Shown here in pieces: positions 7,861 to 19,035 of a DNA stretch of 64,000 nucleotides. The stretch's first letter is position 1. The number at the start of each line of letters is the position of its first letter. The position numbers were made by a program, and so were the translations under genes. The notes beneath the pieces were generated by a model, which was not told the origin of the DNA, made no database searches, and saw nothing but the letters and a program-made list of their open reading frames with translations. Source of the stretch: DASQFQ01 sp963730115 (GTDB lineage Bacteria; Actinomycetota; Thermoleophilia; Solirubrobacterales; Solirubrobacteraceae); the NCBI GenBank assembly GCA_963730115.1, contig CAVSQM010000004.1:434001-498000 (forward strand), read 5' to 3'.

Positions 7861-9501
7861 CTAGAAGACCGGCGTTTCCGTGTACGTCCCGAACACCTGC
7901 TGAAGGCTCTCCACGATCTCGCCTTCGGTGGCGTGTACGCGAGCGCAGTCGAGAAGGTTCGGCATCAGGTTGGCATCCCCCGCGGCCGCCTCCCGCAATT
8001 GCGTGAGGGCGTGCTCGACCGCCTCGCTGTCGCGGCGGGCGCGGACGGCCTGGGTGCGGTCGATCTGCTTGCGCTCCAGCGCGGGGTCGATGTGGAGGAT
8101 CTCCAAGGGTGCTCCGTCGCCCTCGGTGAAGTCGTTGACGCCGACCAGGATGCGGTCGCGGCGGTCGTACTCCAGCTGGAGCGTGTACGCCGCGTCAGCG
8201 ATCTCGCGCTGCGGGAAGCCGCGCTTGACCGCCTCGACCATGCCGCCGAGCTCGTCGATCTTCGCGAAGTAGGCGTAGGCCTGCGCCTCGAGCTGGTCGG
8301 TCAGCGCCTCCACGAAGTAGGAGCCGCCGAGCGGGTCGATCGTGTTCGTCACGCCCGTCTCGTGGGCGATGATCTGCTGCGTGCGCAAGGCCACGCGCAC
8401 CGCCGCCTCGGTCGGCAGCGCGAGCGCCTCGTCGTGCGAATTGGTGTGCAGCGACTGCGTGCCACCCAGCACCCCGGCGAGCGCCTCGATCGCCGTGCGC
8501 GCCACGTTGTTGAGCGGCTGCTGCGCGGTCAGCGAGACGCCGGCGGTCTGCACGTGCGTGCGCATCAGCCACGACTTCGGGTTGCGCGCGCCGAACGTGT
8601 CGCGCAGCTCGCGCGCCCAGATCCGCCGCGCCGCCCGGTACTTCGCGATCTCCTCGAAGAAGTCGATGTGCGCGTTGAAGAAGAAGCTCAGCCGCGGCGC
8701 GAACTCGTCGACGTCCAGACCGCGGGCGACCGCCTGCTCGACGTACGTGAGCCCGTCCTTGAGCGTGAACGCCAGCTCCTGCGCGGCCGTCGAGCCCGCC
8801 TCGCGGATGTGGTAGCCGGAGATCGAGACGGGATGCCAGCGCGGCAGCTCGCGCGCCGACCACTGGATCATGTCCCCGAGCAGCCGCATCGCGGGATCGA
8901 CCGGGAAGCACCACTCCTTCTGGGCGATGTACTCCTTGAGGATGTCGGCCTGGATCGTCCCGCCCAGCCGGTCCCGCGGGACGCCACCCTCCTCCGCCGC
9001 CACGACGTAGTAGGCGAGCATGATCGCCGCCGGCGCGTTGACGGTCATCGACACCGTGACCTGGCCGAGGTCGATGCCCTGGAACAGGGTCTCCATGTCA
9101 TCGAGCGAGTCGATCGCCACGCCCTCGCGGCCGACCTCGCCGAGCGACCGCGCGTGATCGGAGTCGTACCCCATCAGCGACGGCATGTCGAAGGCGGTGG
9201 AGAGCCCCGTCTGGCCGTGATCGAGCAGATACCGGAAGCGCGCGTTGGTCTCCTCCGCCGTCCCGAACCCCGCGAACTGGCGCATCGTCCACAACCGCCC
9301 GCGGTACATCGACGGATACACGCCGCGGGTGAACGGATACTCGCCCGGCAGGCCGATCTCAGCGGCCGCCGGCAGGTCCTGCTCCGTGTACAACGGCTGG
9401 ATCGGCTCGCCGCTCAGCGTCGTGAACGACGACGGCCGCTCCGGCGTCGCCGCATAGCGCTCCGCCCAGGCTTCGAGCGCCGTTCTCTCCTCCGTCGCCA
9501 T
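7861..9501 (-). CDS. icmA: Acyl-CoA mutase large subunit, isobutyryl-CoA mutase type
   Basis: The 546-residue catalytic TIM-barrel subunit of an adenosylcobalamin-dependent acyl-CoA mutase, without the B12 domain. Family blocks include WTMRQFAGFGTAEETN, AFDMPSLMGYDSDH, SISGYHIREAG and TQSLHTNSHDEA. The substrate-reading positions are informative: methylmalonyl-CoA mutase has Tyr and Arg 118 residues apart (Y89/R207 in the Propionibacterium enzyme); here they are Phe76 and Gln194, also 118 apart, the combination known from isobutyryl-CoA mutase. The likely reaction is isobutyryl-CoA to n-butyryl-CoA. The ATG at 9501 follows the lysR stop by 13 bp. The G-protein chaperone MeaB is encoded separately at 24089. 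Confidence 0.9.
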   Translation of the reverse strand: MATEERTALEAWAERYAATPERPSSFTTLSGEPIQPLYTEQDLPAAAEIGLPGEYPFTRGVYPSMYRGRLWTMRQFAGFGTAEETNARFRYLLDHGQTGLSTAFDMPSLMGYDSDHARSLGEVGREGVAIDSLDDMETLFQGIDLGQVTVSMTVNAPAAIMLAYYVVAAEEGGVPRDRLGGTIQADILKEYIAQKEWCFPVDPAMRLLGDMIQWSARELPRWHPVSISGYHIREAGSTAAQELAFTLKDGLTYVEQAVARGLDVDEFAPRLSFFFNAHIDFFEEIAKYRAARRIWARELRDTFGARNPKSWLMRTHVQTAGVSLTAQQPLNNVARTAIEALAGVLGGTQSLHTNSHDEALALPTEAAVRVALRTQQIIAHETGVTNTIDPLGGSYFVEALTDQLEAQAYAYFAKIDELGGMVEAVKRGFPQREIADAAYTLQLEYDRRDRILVGVNDFTEGDGAPLEILHIDPALERKQIDRTQAVRARRDSEAVEHALTQLREAAAGDANLMPNLLDCARVHATEGEIVESLQQVFGTYTETPVF

Positions 9502-9514
9502 GCCGTCGATTCTG

Positions 9515-10438
9515 TCAGGTGACGCAGGCGTCGCAGGAGAAGCAGTGCTCCTCCGCGACCTTGCGCAGCACCGCGCGCATCGGCTCGACCGCCGGCGCCT
9601 CGTAGCCGCAGCCGAGGGTGGCGATCGAGATCGTGCGCTTCGGCGCGTCGGACCCGAGCGAGCGCAGGACGATGTCGTCACGCACGTTGGCGAGCGCGAG
9701 CGTCGGGATCAGCGTCACCCCGACGCCGGCCGCGACGAGCCCCTGCTTGCCGAGCCACTGGGCGGACTCGAAGCAGATCTTCGGCTCGAAGCCGACGGCG
9801 TGGGCGGCCATCCGCAGCGGCTCGGCGCACACGGGGTCGCGGCCCTCGATCCAGGTCTCGTCCGCGAGGTCGGCCATGCCGATCTCCTCGGCCTCCGCCA
9901 GCGGGTGGTCGCGCGGGAGCGCGAGGTGGAGCGGGTCGTCCATCAGGTGGTCGAGCACGATCTCGCCGGGGATCTCGGGCAGCTGGTCGGCGTTGGCGAC
10001 GATGGCGATGTCGAGCTCGCCGGCCGCGAGCCGCGCGATCAGCTCGGAGGAGATCGCCTCGTCGAGCCGCAGGTGCACGTCGGGGTACGCGTCGTCGAAC
10101 GCGCGCACCGCGAGCGGGATCAGCGTCGCGTTGGCCGTCGGCGGCGCGCCGATGTGCAGGCGGCCGCCCTCGAGCGAACCGAGGGCGTCGAGCTGGCTCT
10201 GGGCCGCGGTCAGGCGGTCGAGGATCGCGTCGGCGTGGCCGACCAGCAGCTCGCCCGCTTGCGTGAGGCGCACCCCGCGGGCCGAGCGCTCGACCAGCCG
10301 CGTGCCGGCCTCGGCCTCGAGCGTCGCGATCTGGCGGGAGACGGCGGGCTGGGTGAAGGCGAGCGACTCGGCCGCGGCGGAGAAGGAGCCGTGCGCGGCG
10401 ACCTCGCGCAGGACCTTGAGGCGTCGGACGTCGAGCAT
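9515..10438 (-). CDS. LysR-family transcriptional regulator
   Basis: A 307-residue LysR-type regulator: N-terminal winged HTH (LKVLREVAAHGSFSAAAESL, then TQPAVSRQI) and a substrate-binding domain with GVGVTLIPTLAL. The start ATG at 10438 (MLDVRRLKV) fits the family; an ATG six codons upstream is possible. It ends in the unusual tail EEHCFSCDACVT with three closely spaced cysteines. Unlike most LysR genes it is not divergent from its target but lies 13 bp upstream of icmA on the same strand, so it is likely the first gene of the icm operon. An AT-rich stretch (10440-10487) upstream is the probable promoter. Confidence 0.9.
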   Translation of the reverse strand: MLDVRRLKVLREVAAHGSFSAAAESLAFTQPAVSRQIATLEAEAGTRLVERSARGVRLTQAGELLVGHADAILDRLTAAQSQLDALGSLEGGRLHIGAPPTANATLIPLAVRAFDDAYPDVHLRLDEAISSELIARLAAGELDIAIVANADQLPEIPGEIVLDHLMDDPLHLALPRDHPLAEAEEIGMADLADETWIEGRDPVCAEPLRMAAHAVGFEPKICFESAQWLGKQGLVAAGVGVTLIPTLALANVRDDIVLRSLGSDAPKRTISIATLGCGYEAPAVEPMRAVLRKVAEEHCFSCDACVT

Positions 10439-10500
10439 GACCAAAGCGTATACCAATCAAGCAGAAAGATCATTTGTGTTTATACCCGCCGGAGAGCAGC

Positions 10501-10656
10501 ATGCTCGCCATGCAACCCCACCCCACCTTCTCCCAGGCCCTGATCGAGCAGTTCGCCGGCGAGCGGACGCGCGCGGTGCGGCGACCCGCCCGCCGGCGGT
10601 TCGCCCGCCGGGCGAGATGTGAACGCCCCAGTTCCGACCGGCTGGCCATGGTCTGA
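10501..10656 (+). CDS. Small basic hypothetical protein
   Basis: A 51-residue frame in the gap between lysR and the acyltransferase. A good ribosome binding site (GGAG, six bases before the ATG) and an AT-rich promoter-like stretch support it. The product begins MLAMQPHPTFSQALIEQF and then becomes strongly basic (RTRAVRRPARRRFARRAR). It has no signal peptide or recognised domain. It is divergent from lysR. Real expression is uncertain. Confidence 0.5.
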   Translation: MLAMQPHPTFSQALIEQFAGERTRAVRRPARRRFARRARCERPSSDRLAMV

Positions 10657-10683
10657 CGCGCCGCGCGGCCGCACCCTTCACGG

Positions 10684-12075
10684 GTGCCCGAACGCCTGAC
10701 CCCGCTCGACGCCTCCTTCCTCCACACCGAGACCGCCCGCGCGCATATGCACGTGGCGTGGAAGGGTCGCTTCTCTCCCGACCCTGCCCGCCCTGCCATC
10801 ACGCTGGCCCGGGTGCGGGCACAGGTGGCGTCGAGACTGGGGAGCGCGCCGCGCTTCCGCATGCGGCTCGCCTTCCCGCCCGGGGGGTTCGCGGCGCCGG
10901 TGTGGGTCGATGCTGAGGGGTTCGACCTGCGGCGCCACGTGATGGGGCTCTCCGCGGATGACGAGGTGCTCGCGCGCGCGGACTTCGACGCGCGGGCCGA
11001 CGCGGTGCTCTCCTCACCGCTGGACCGCTCGCACCCGCTGTGGGAGATCCATCTCGCACCACGGCTCGAGGACGGCAGCGTGGGTCTCGTGATGAAGATC
11101 CACCACGCGATGGTCGACGGCAAGTCCGCGCTGGCCGTCGCCCTGCTGCTGCTCGACCTCGATCCGGATGCGCCCGAGCCCGCGCCGCCGGCTGAGGCGT
11201 GGGCCGGGGACCGGGTGCCAGGACCGGCTCGACTGGCGGTCGAAGCGCTGGTCGAGTCGGGGGCGGAGCCGCTGCGCGCGCTGGGCCGGGCGGCGCGCGC
11301 GGCGGGCTCCCCGCCGCGGCTGGGCGGGACGCTGCGGCGCGCGGCGCTCGCGGTCGGCGAGGACGTGGCGCGCTCGGCGCCCTCGTCGTTCCTCAACCCC
11401 GCGATCGGGCCGCGGCGGACGCTGGTGGGCCACACGGTGGCGGTCTCGAAGCTGCTCGACGTCAAGCACGCCTGGGGCGGGTCGCTCAACGACGTCGCGC
11501 TCACGGTGGTCGCGGGCGCGCTGCGGCAACTTGCTCTGCTGCGACGCGTGGCGCCGGCGCCGATGAAGGTGATGGTTCCCGTGTCGCGGCGGGGCGAGCA
11601 GGAGGCGGCGGACATGGGCAACCGGATCGCGTTCGTGTTCATCACGCTCCCGGTGCACCTGCGCGATCCGCTGTCGCGGCTGTGGGCGATCCGGGAGGAG
11701 ACGGCGGCGTTCAAGGAGTCCGAGCGCGCGAGCGGCGGCGAGGCGCTGATGAGCGGGCTCGGCCTGCTGCCGTCGGCGCTGCAGGCGCCGGTGGCGCGCT
11801 ACGCGGCGTCGCCGCGGATGTACAACCTCGTCGTCTCGAACGTGCCGGGGCCGCGGATGCCCGTCTACCTGCTCGGGGCGGAGTGCGTCGAGGTGCTGCC
11901 GGCGATCCCGCTGTCCGAGGGTCACGCGCTCTCGATCGGCGTCTTCACGCTCCGCGACCGGGTCTGCTTCGGCGCGTACGCGGATCCGGAGGCGCTGCCC
12001 CAGGTGCGCGAGCTGCCGGCCGCCTTGAGCGTCGCGACGCTCGAGCTCAGCGCGATCGTCGCGCACGGCCGCCCA
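10684..12075 (+). CDS. Wax ester synthase/diacylglycerol acyltransferase (WS/DGAT)
   Basis: A bifunctional acyltransferase that makes wax esters or triacylglycerol from acyl-CoA. It starts at GTG 10684 with the family opening PLDASFLHTET. The active-site HHxxxDG motif is intact in KIHHAMVDGKSAL, and further blocks include NDVALTVVAGALR, the MVPVSRR block, MGNRIAFVF and NLVVSNVPGP. About 460 residues, normal for the family. Similarity ends near 12060, but the frame has no stop until 12468, running antisense into the MFS gene; the true stop was probably lost to a local indel. The end given here is therefore approximate. Confidence 0.9.
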
Positions 12076-13273
12076 GCCCCAGCCGGCGCCGAGGGCGGCG
12101 GCGGGCGGGACGAGGACCGCGAGGCCGATCGCCGTCCCCAGCTGAGCGGCGGTGTTCAGCACGCCCGACGCGACGCCTTGGGAGTCCTCGCCGCGCCGCC
12201 GGCGCCGGAGGCCGTCGACGCCACGCTGGCCGCGCCGAGGCCGCCGCCCATCAGGACGAAGGCGAGCAGCATCGGCGCTTGGGCAACCAGTGCGAGGGCG
12301 CCGGCGGCGATCGCCGCGAGGCCCGCGGCCATCGTCGCGCGAGGGTCGCGCGGCGCCAGCAGCGAGGCCGCGATCACGGCGAGGTTGAAGGGAGCGAACA
12401 GCAGCCCGTTGCTCGGTGTCCGCCGTCGAGCAGGGCGAGGAACATCGCGGGCGACGTCGTGGCGGTGAGCGCGAGCGCGACGAGGCTTCCGCGCGCGAGG
12501 CCGGGCGCTCCGAGCGCCTTGCGGGAGACGAGCGGGCGGCGCGCTGACGCGGCGAGCAGCCCGAGCCCGGCGAGCAGCGGGACGAGCATGCCCTCGCTCA
12601 GGCCGAGCAGGACGCCGGCGAGGCCGAGCGTCAGGGTGAGGGCGCCGAGCAGCTCGATCCGCGCCCGGTCGCCGTGGATCTCGGGCAGGACGCGGCCGGC
12701 GAGCACGGCGCCGGCGACGCCCACCGGGACGTTGACCGCGAACACCCACTCCCACCCGAACGCACTCGTGATCACGCCGCCGAGCACCCAGCCGGACGCG
12801 CCGCCGCCGGCGGCGGCCGCGGTCCAGATCGCGAGCGCGCGCTGCCGGGCCGCGCCCGCCGGCTCGGTGGCGACGAGCAGCGCGAGCGCGGAGGGGGCGA
12901 CGAGCGCCGACCCCATGCCCTGGACCGCGCGCGCCGCGATCAGCGCGGCAGCGGTGGGGGCGAGCGCGCAGGCGAGCGACGCCGCGGCGAACACGAGCAG
13001 CCCGAGCCGGAACACCCGCCGCCGCCCGTAGCGGTCGGCCACCCGGCCGGCGAGCAGCAGCCCGCCGCCGAAGGTCAGCGTGTACGCGGTGATGACCCAC
13101 TGCAGCCCTGCCGCGTCGAAGCCCAGGTCGCGCCCGATGGCCGGCAGGGCGATCGCCACGATCGTGACGTCGAGGACGACGACGAACTGCGCGACGCAGA
13201 GGAGCGCGAGGCGAGGCCCGCTCGCCGTTATGGCGCCGCCGACGGCGCTTTGACGGTCGTTACTGCCTTTCAT
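12056..13273 (-). CDS. MFS drug-efflux transporter, DHA2/EmrB type (frame changes, end unclear)
   Basis: A multi-spanning transporter with the DHA2 opening QFVVVLDVTIVAIALPAIG, motif A-like GRVADRYGRRR, and ARAVQGMGSALVAPSAL (motif C region). Frame changes near 12420 and 12205 join three pieces, the last reading GVASGVLNTAAQLGTAIGLA, a block typical of the 13th helix. Beyond this only about 25 residues follow before the convergent WS/DGAT gene, so the last helix is missing or lost to an assembly fault. The start at 13273 sits inside a duplicated operator shared with the CGNR regulator, implying regulation by that protein. Substrate unknown. Confidence 0.8.
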
Positions 13274-13326
13274 GATTTTGGTGGTAACCGACTGTCGTTA
13301 CGGGTAAACTCGCGTTTGGTGGTAAC
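13251..13326. promoter_or_regulatory. Duplicated 38-bp operator between the MFS gene and the CGNR regulator
   Basis: Two tandem 38-bp units (13251-13288 and 13289-13326) share GTCGTTAC near the start and TTTGGTGGTAAC at the end, with a diverged middle. Within each unit GTTAC and GTAAC form an inverted pair 20 bp apart. The array covers the start codon of the MFS pump and the region of the CGNR start, an arrangement expected of an operator controlling both divergent genes. Confidence 0.6.
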
Positions 13327-13902
13327 GCGCAGCGTCGAGAACATCGAGTTCTGGGGCAACGACCTCGCGCTCGACTTCGCGAACACGATCGAGCGGCCGG
13401 CCGATGGCGCGGCGGTCACCGACCATCTGCACGCCTACGCCGACCTCGTCACCTGGGCCCGCCGCGCCGGCGCGCTGCCGGACGGAGCGCGGCCCGGAGG
13501 TGGCGACCTCGAGCGGGCGCGCACGCTGAGGGCCGCGATCGCCGACGTGTTCGCCGCCAGGCAACGGGCGGGCGGTCGCCGCGGGCGTCGATGCGCGCGC
13601 TGATGGTCGCCTACGGCGACGCGGTCCAGAACGGGGTTCTCGCCGCCGGCGCCGACGCCGGGAGACCAGGCGGCCTCGACTGGGTCTGGACCGGGCGCCA
13701 CCCCGACCGGCCGCTGTGGCCGATCGCGGTCGCCGCCGTCGACCTGCTCCGCTCCGAGCGGCTGGCGCGCGTCAAGCAGTGCGCCAACTGCAACTGGCTG
13801 TTCGTGGACCGCAGCCGCAACGGCTCACGCCGCTGGTGCTCGATGGACGAGTGCGGCGTCCACGTGAAGATGCGCCGCTACCGCGCGGCGCGGCGGGGGT
13901 GA
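13319..13902 (+). CDS. CGNR zinc-finger (ABATE-type) regulator, one frame change
   Basis: About 194 residues. The N-terminal stress-sensor-like (ABATE) domain opens with FWGNDLALDFANTIERP. After a frame change near 13575 the C-terminal zinc finger reads CANCNWLFVDRSRNGSRRWCSMDECG. Three of the usual features are intact (CxxC, SRN, WCSM), but the eponymous CGNR is CGVH here. The start is GTG 13319 or TTG 13316. It faces an MFS pump across a duplicated operator and is probably its regulator and its own. Its 3' end overlaps the convergent YdeI-like gene by 25 bp. Confidence 0.82.
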
Positions 13903-14454
13903 ATCGTCTCGCCGCGCGACAGCATCGCGACGAACTCGGCGATCCGCTTCGCGCGCGTCTCCGCTCGCTTCGCGTTCTGGATCCGGAAGAGGATCGCGTA
14001 GCGGTTGTTGCCGTCGAGCTCGCCGAAGAGCTTCGCGGCGGCCGGGTCGGCGTCGAGCGCGGCGCGCAGGTCGTCCGGCACCGTCGCGGTCGTCGGTGAG
14101 TCGTAGGCGCGCTCCCAGCGGCCGTCGGCCTTCGCGCGCTCGACCTCGGCCAGCCCGGCCGGCTGCATCGCGCCCGATGCGATCAGGGCCTCCGCCTTGG
14201 CGCGGTTGATCTTCGACCAGATCGAGCGCGCGCGGCGGGGCGTGAAGCGCTGGCGGTACCAGTCGTCGTCGATGCGCTTGGACTGGCCGTCGATCCAGCC
14301 GTACATCAGCGAGAGCTCGACCGCCTCGGCGTAGACGACGGTCGGGATGCCGCTCGCCTTCTTGGCGAACTTGATCCAGATCCCGTCGGAGGACCCGTGG
14401 TGCTCTGCGAGCCAGGCCTCGAACGCCGCCCGGCTCGCGAACGGGATCGCCTCG

Positions 14455-14462
<8 letters not shown>
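13878..14462 (-). CDS. YdeI/OmpD-associated family protein
   Basis: A 194-residue protein of the YdeI/OmdA family (also called bacteriocin-protection family). Diagnostic blocks are WLAEHHGSSDGIWIKFAKK, YAEAVELSLMYGWIDGQSK, RFTPRRARSIWSKIN and the C-terminal GNNRYAILFRIQNAKRAETRAKRI. The molecular role is not established. It overlaps the acyl-CoA dehydrogenase stop by 8 bp, so it is the last gene of the thiolase-HAD-dehydrogenase operon, although it has no evident link to fatty-acid metabolism. Confidence 0.88.
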
Positions 14463-15554
<1,092 letters not shown>

Positions 15555-15558
<4 letters not shown>

Positions 15559-16363
15559 GACGTCGCCCGCCTCGCGATCAGCGACCCGGCGCCGCCCAGC
15601 GCCGCCGCCCCCGCCAGCGCGCCCGCGAACCGCAGCCGCCGGTTGAGCCGCTCGAAGCGCAGGATCTCCCAGCCCTCCTCCTTCGCCACCCGCGCCAGCG
15701 TCGGGTCCGGGTTGACCGCCACCGGATGCCCGACCGCGCGCAGCATCGGCAGGTCCGACTCGGAGTCCGAGTAGGCCCACGACGCCGCCAGGTCGATGCC
15801 CTCGTTCTCGGCCAGCTCGCGCATCGCCTCCGCCTTGCCCTCGCGGTAGGTGAACGGGCCGCCCGGGCGCCCGGTGTAGGAGCCGTCGACGATCTCGGCG
15901 CGCGACCCGACCGCCCCGTCGAAGGTCAGCACGATCGCCAGCAGCTCCGCCATCTCCTGCGACGCCGCGGTGCAGATCACGATCGGCCGGCCCGCGTCCT
16001 GGTGGCGGTAGGCCAGCTCGAGCATCCGCGGGTACAGCCGCGGCAGCACGCCGGACAGCACGTCCGGCGCCAGCCGCTGGAGATCGCGCACCCGGACGCC
16101 GCTCAGGAGCTCGCCGATCCGCGCCCGCAGCGCGTCCGCGCCGGCGTCGGTCGACCCCCGCAGGCGGAACAGCACGTTCTCGTAGAAGTCCCGCAGCAGC
16201 ACCCGCCGGTTGACCAGGCCCGCCTTGTACGCGGCGCGACCGAACTGGAAGGCCGACGAGCCCTCCATGAGCGTGCGGTCGAGATCGAAGAACGCGGCTC
16301 CCCGTTCCTCGGGACGGCGCACCGCGCCGCCTCCGGGAGGGGGTGGGAGCAGCCGGAGCTTGC

Positions 16364-16367
<4 letters not shown>
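15555..16367 (-). CDS. HAD-IB family hydrolase with C-terminal membrane helix
   Basis: A 270-residue HAD-superfamily phosphatase of the SerB-like IB group. Motif I is AFFDLDRTLMEG (DxDxT nucleophile), motif II is IVICTAAS, and motif IV is AYSDSESDLPML. The C-terminal segment LRFAGALAGAAALGGAGSL looks like a membrane anchor. It starts at GTG 16367 inside the thiolase stop (GTGA) and ends in the same overlap with the acyl-CoA dehydrogenase, so it is in the middle of a coupled operon. Related HAD-IB proteins act on phosphoserine or lysophospholipids; the substrate here is open. Confidence 0.85.
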
Positions 16368-17539
<1,172 letters not shown>

Positions 17540-17568
17540 AGCCGAGAGACTAGTATCCGCGCCTTCGC

Positions 17569-19017
17569 ATGGACGTTCGCGCCACCACCGAGGCGCCCCC
17601 AGGGACGGGGGCGGACACGATCGCCGTCGGTCTCTTCGAGGATGAGGGGATCGCGCACGACACGCCGGACGGCGCGCTCGGCGCGCTCGTCGACGCCGGT
17701 GAGGCGAAGCCCGCCTTCCGCAAGCTGGCGCTCACGCACGCCGAGGGCAAGCGCTGGCTGATCGCCGGCCTCGGCAAGCGCGACGAGTTCGACCCCGAGC
17801 GTGCCCGGATCGTGGCCGGCGGCGTGCTCGCCCGCGCCCGCGAGCTCGGTGCGAAGACGCTGTGCTGGGAGCTCCCCCACCACGTCTCCGACGCCCACGC
17901 CGCCGCCTTCGTCGAGGGCTCGGTCATGGGCGCCTACGACTTCACGATGTTCAAGAGCGGCGGCGACGACGAGGACGGCCCCGAGCTCGGGCGAGCTGAT
18001 CGTCTCCGCCCACCACGACGTCGCCGCGCCGGTCGAGACGGGCCGCATCATCGGCGAGTCGGTCAACCTCACGCGCGACCTCCAGAACCGCCCCGCCAAC
18101 GACCTCACCCCGCGAGCGCTCGCCGAGCGGGCGCGCGAGATCGCCGACAACCACGACACGCTGACCCTCGAGGTCATGGGCCGCGACGAGATCGTGGCGG
18201 CCGGCATGGGCGCGTTCGCCGGCGTCGCCCAGGGCAGCTACGAGGAGCCGCAGCTGATCACGCTGCGCTACGACGGGCCGGACGCGAGCGGCCCGGTGCT
18301 CGGCTACGTCGGCAAGGCGGTGACGTTCGACTCCGGCGGCATCTCGATCAAGCCCGGCAACAAGATGAGCGACATGAAGTTCGACATGTCGGGCGGCGCG
18401 GCCGTGCTGGGCGCCACCGCGGCGGTCGCGCGCCTCGATCTGCCCGGTCCGCCTCATCTCGCGTGATCGGCGCCACCGAGAACCTCCCGTCCGGCCGCTC
18501 GATGAAGCCCGGCGACATCCTGCGCGCCCGCAACGGCACGACGATCGAGGTCATCAACACCGACGCCGAGGGCCGGCTCGTGCTCGCCGACTGCCTGCAC
18601 CATGCGGTCGAGCAGGGCGCCGAGCGGCTCGTCGACCTCGCCACGCTCACCGGCGCGATCGTGACGACGCTCGGCACCACCTACGCCGGCCTGATGGGCA
18701 CCGACGACGACTGGTGCGAGGAGGTCTCCGCCGCGGGCCGCCGCGCCGGCGAGATCCTCTGGCGGCTGCCGCTGCACCCCGAGTACGCCGACCTCATCAA
18801 GGGCAAGTACGGCGACATCCTCAACGCGGTCGAGAACCGCCGCGCCGCCTCGGTGACCGCCGCGGAGTTCCTCAAGCGCTTCGTCGGCGAGGTGCCGTGG
18901 ACGCACCTCGACATCGCCGGCGTGGCCTGGGACACCGGCAAGGCCTACGCGCCCAAGGGCGGCACGGGCTACGGCGTGCGGCTGCTGGTCGAGCTGGCCT
19001 CGTCTGACAGCGCCTAG
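17569..19017 (+). CDS. pepA: Leucyl aminopeptidase, M17 (two frame changes)
   Basis: About 480 residues across a frame change near 17990 and a second near 18445. The middle piece carries VGKAVTFDSGGISIKPG and MKFDMSGGAAV; the last piece carries the M17 signature NTDAEGRLVLAD and SVTAAEFLKRF. Thus the dinuclear metal ligands and catalytic region are complete, and the interruptions are probably sequencing errors. The enzyme removes N-terminal residues in the cytosol. The ATG at 17569 fits the family N-terminal domain. It is followed after 18 bp by the tandem membrane-protein pair. Confidence 0.9.
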   Translation: MDVRATTEAPPGTGADTIAVGLFEDEGIAHDTPDGALGALVDAGEAKPAFRKLALTHAEGKRWLIAGLGKRDEFDPERARIVAGGVLARARELGAKTLCWELPHHVSDAHAAAFVEGSVMGAYDFTMFKSGGDDEDGPELGRADRLRPPRRRRAGRDGPHHRRVGQPHARPPEPPRQRPHPASARRAGARDRRQPRHADPRGHGPRRDRGGRHGRVRRRRPGQLRGAAADHAALRRAGRERPGARLRRQGGDVRLRRHLDQARQQDERHEVRHVGRRGRAGRHRGGRAPRSARSASSRVIGATENLPSGRSMKPGDILRARNGTTIEVINTDAEGRLVLADCLHHAVEQGAERLVDLATLTGAIVTTLGTTYAGLMGTDDDWCEEVSAAGRRAGEILWRLPLHPEYADLIKGKYGDILNAVENRRAASVTAAEFLKRFVGEVPWTHLDIAGVAWDTGKAYAPKGGTGYGVRLLVELASSDSA

Positions 19018-19035
19018 CCGCCGATAAGCACCGGA

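Noticed and set aside
7089..9501. Classical methylmalonyl-CoA mutase
   Set aside because: The substrate-reading residues are Phe and Gln rather than Tyr and Arg, so the isobutyryl-CoA type is preferred.
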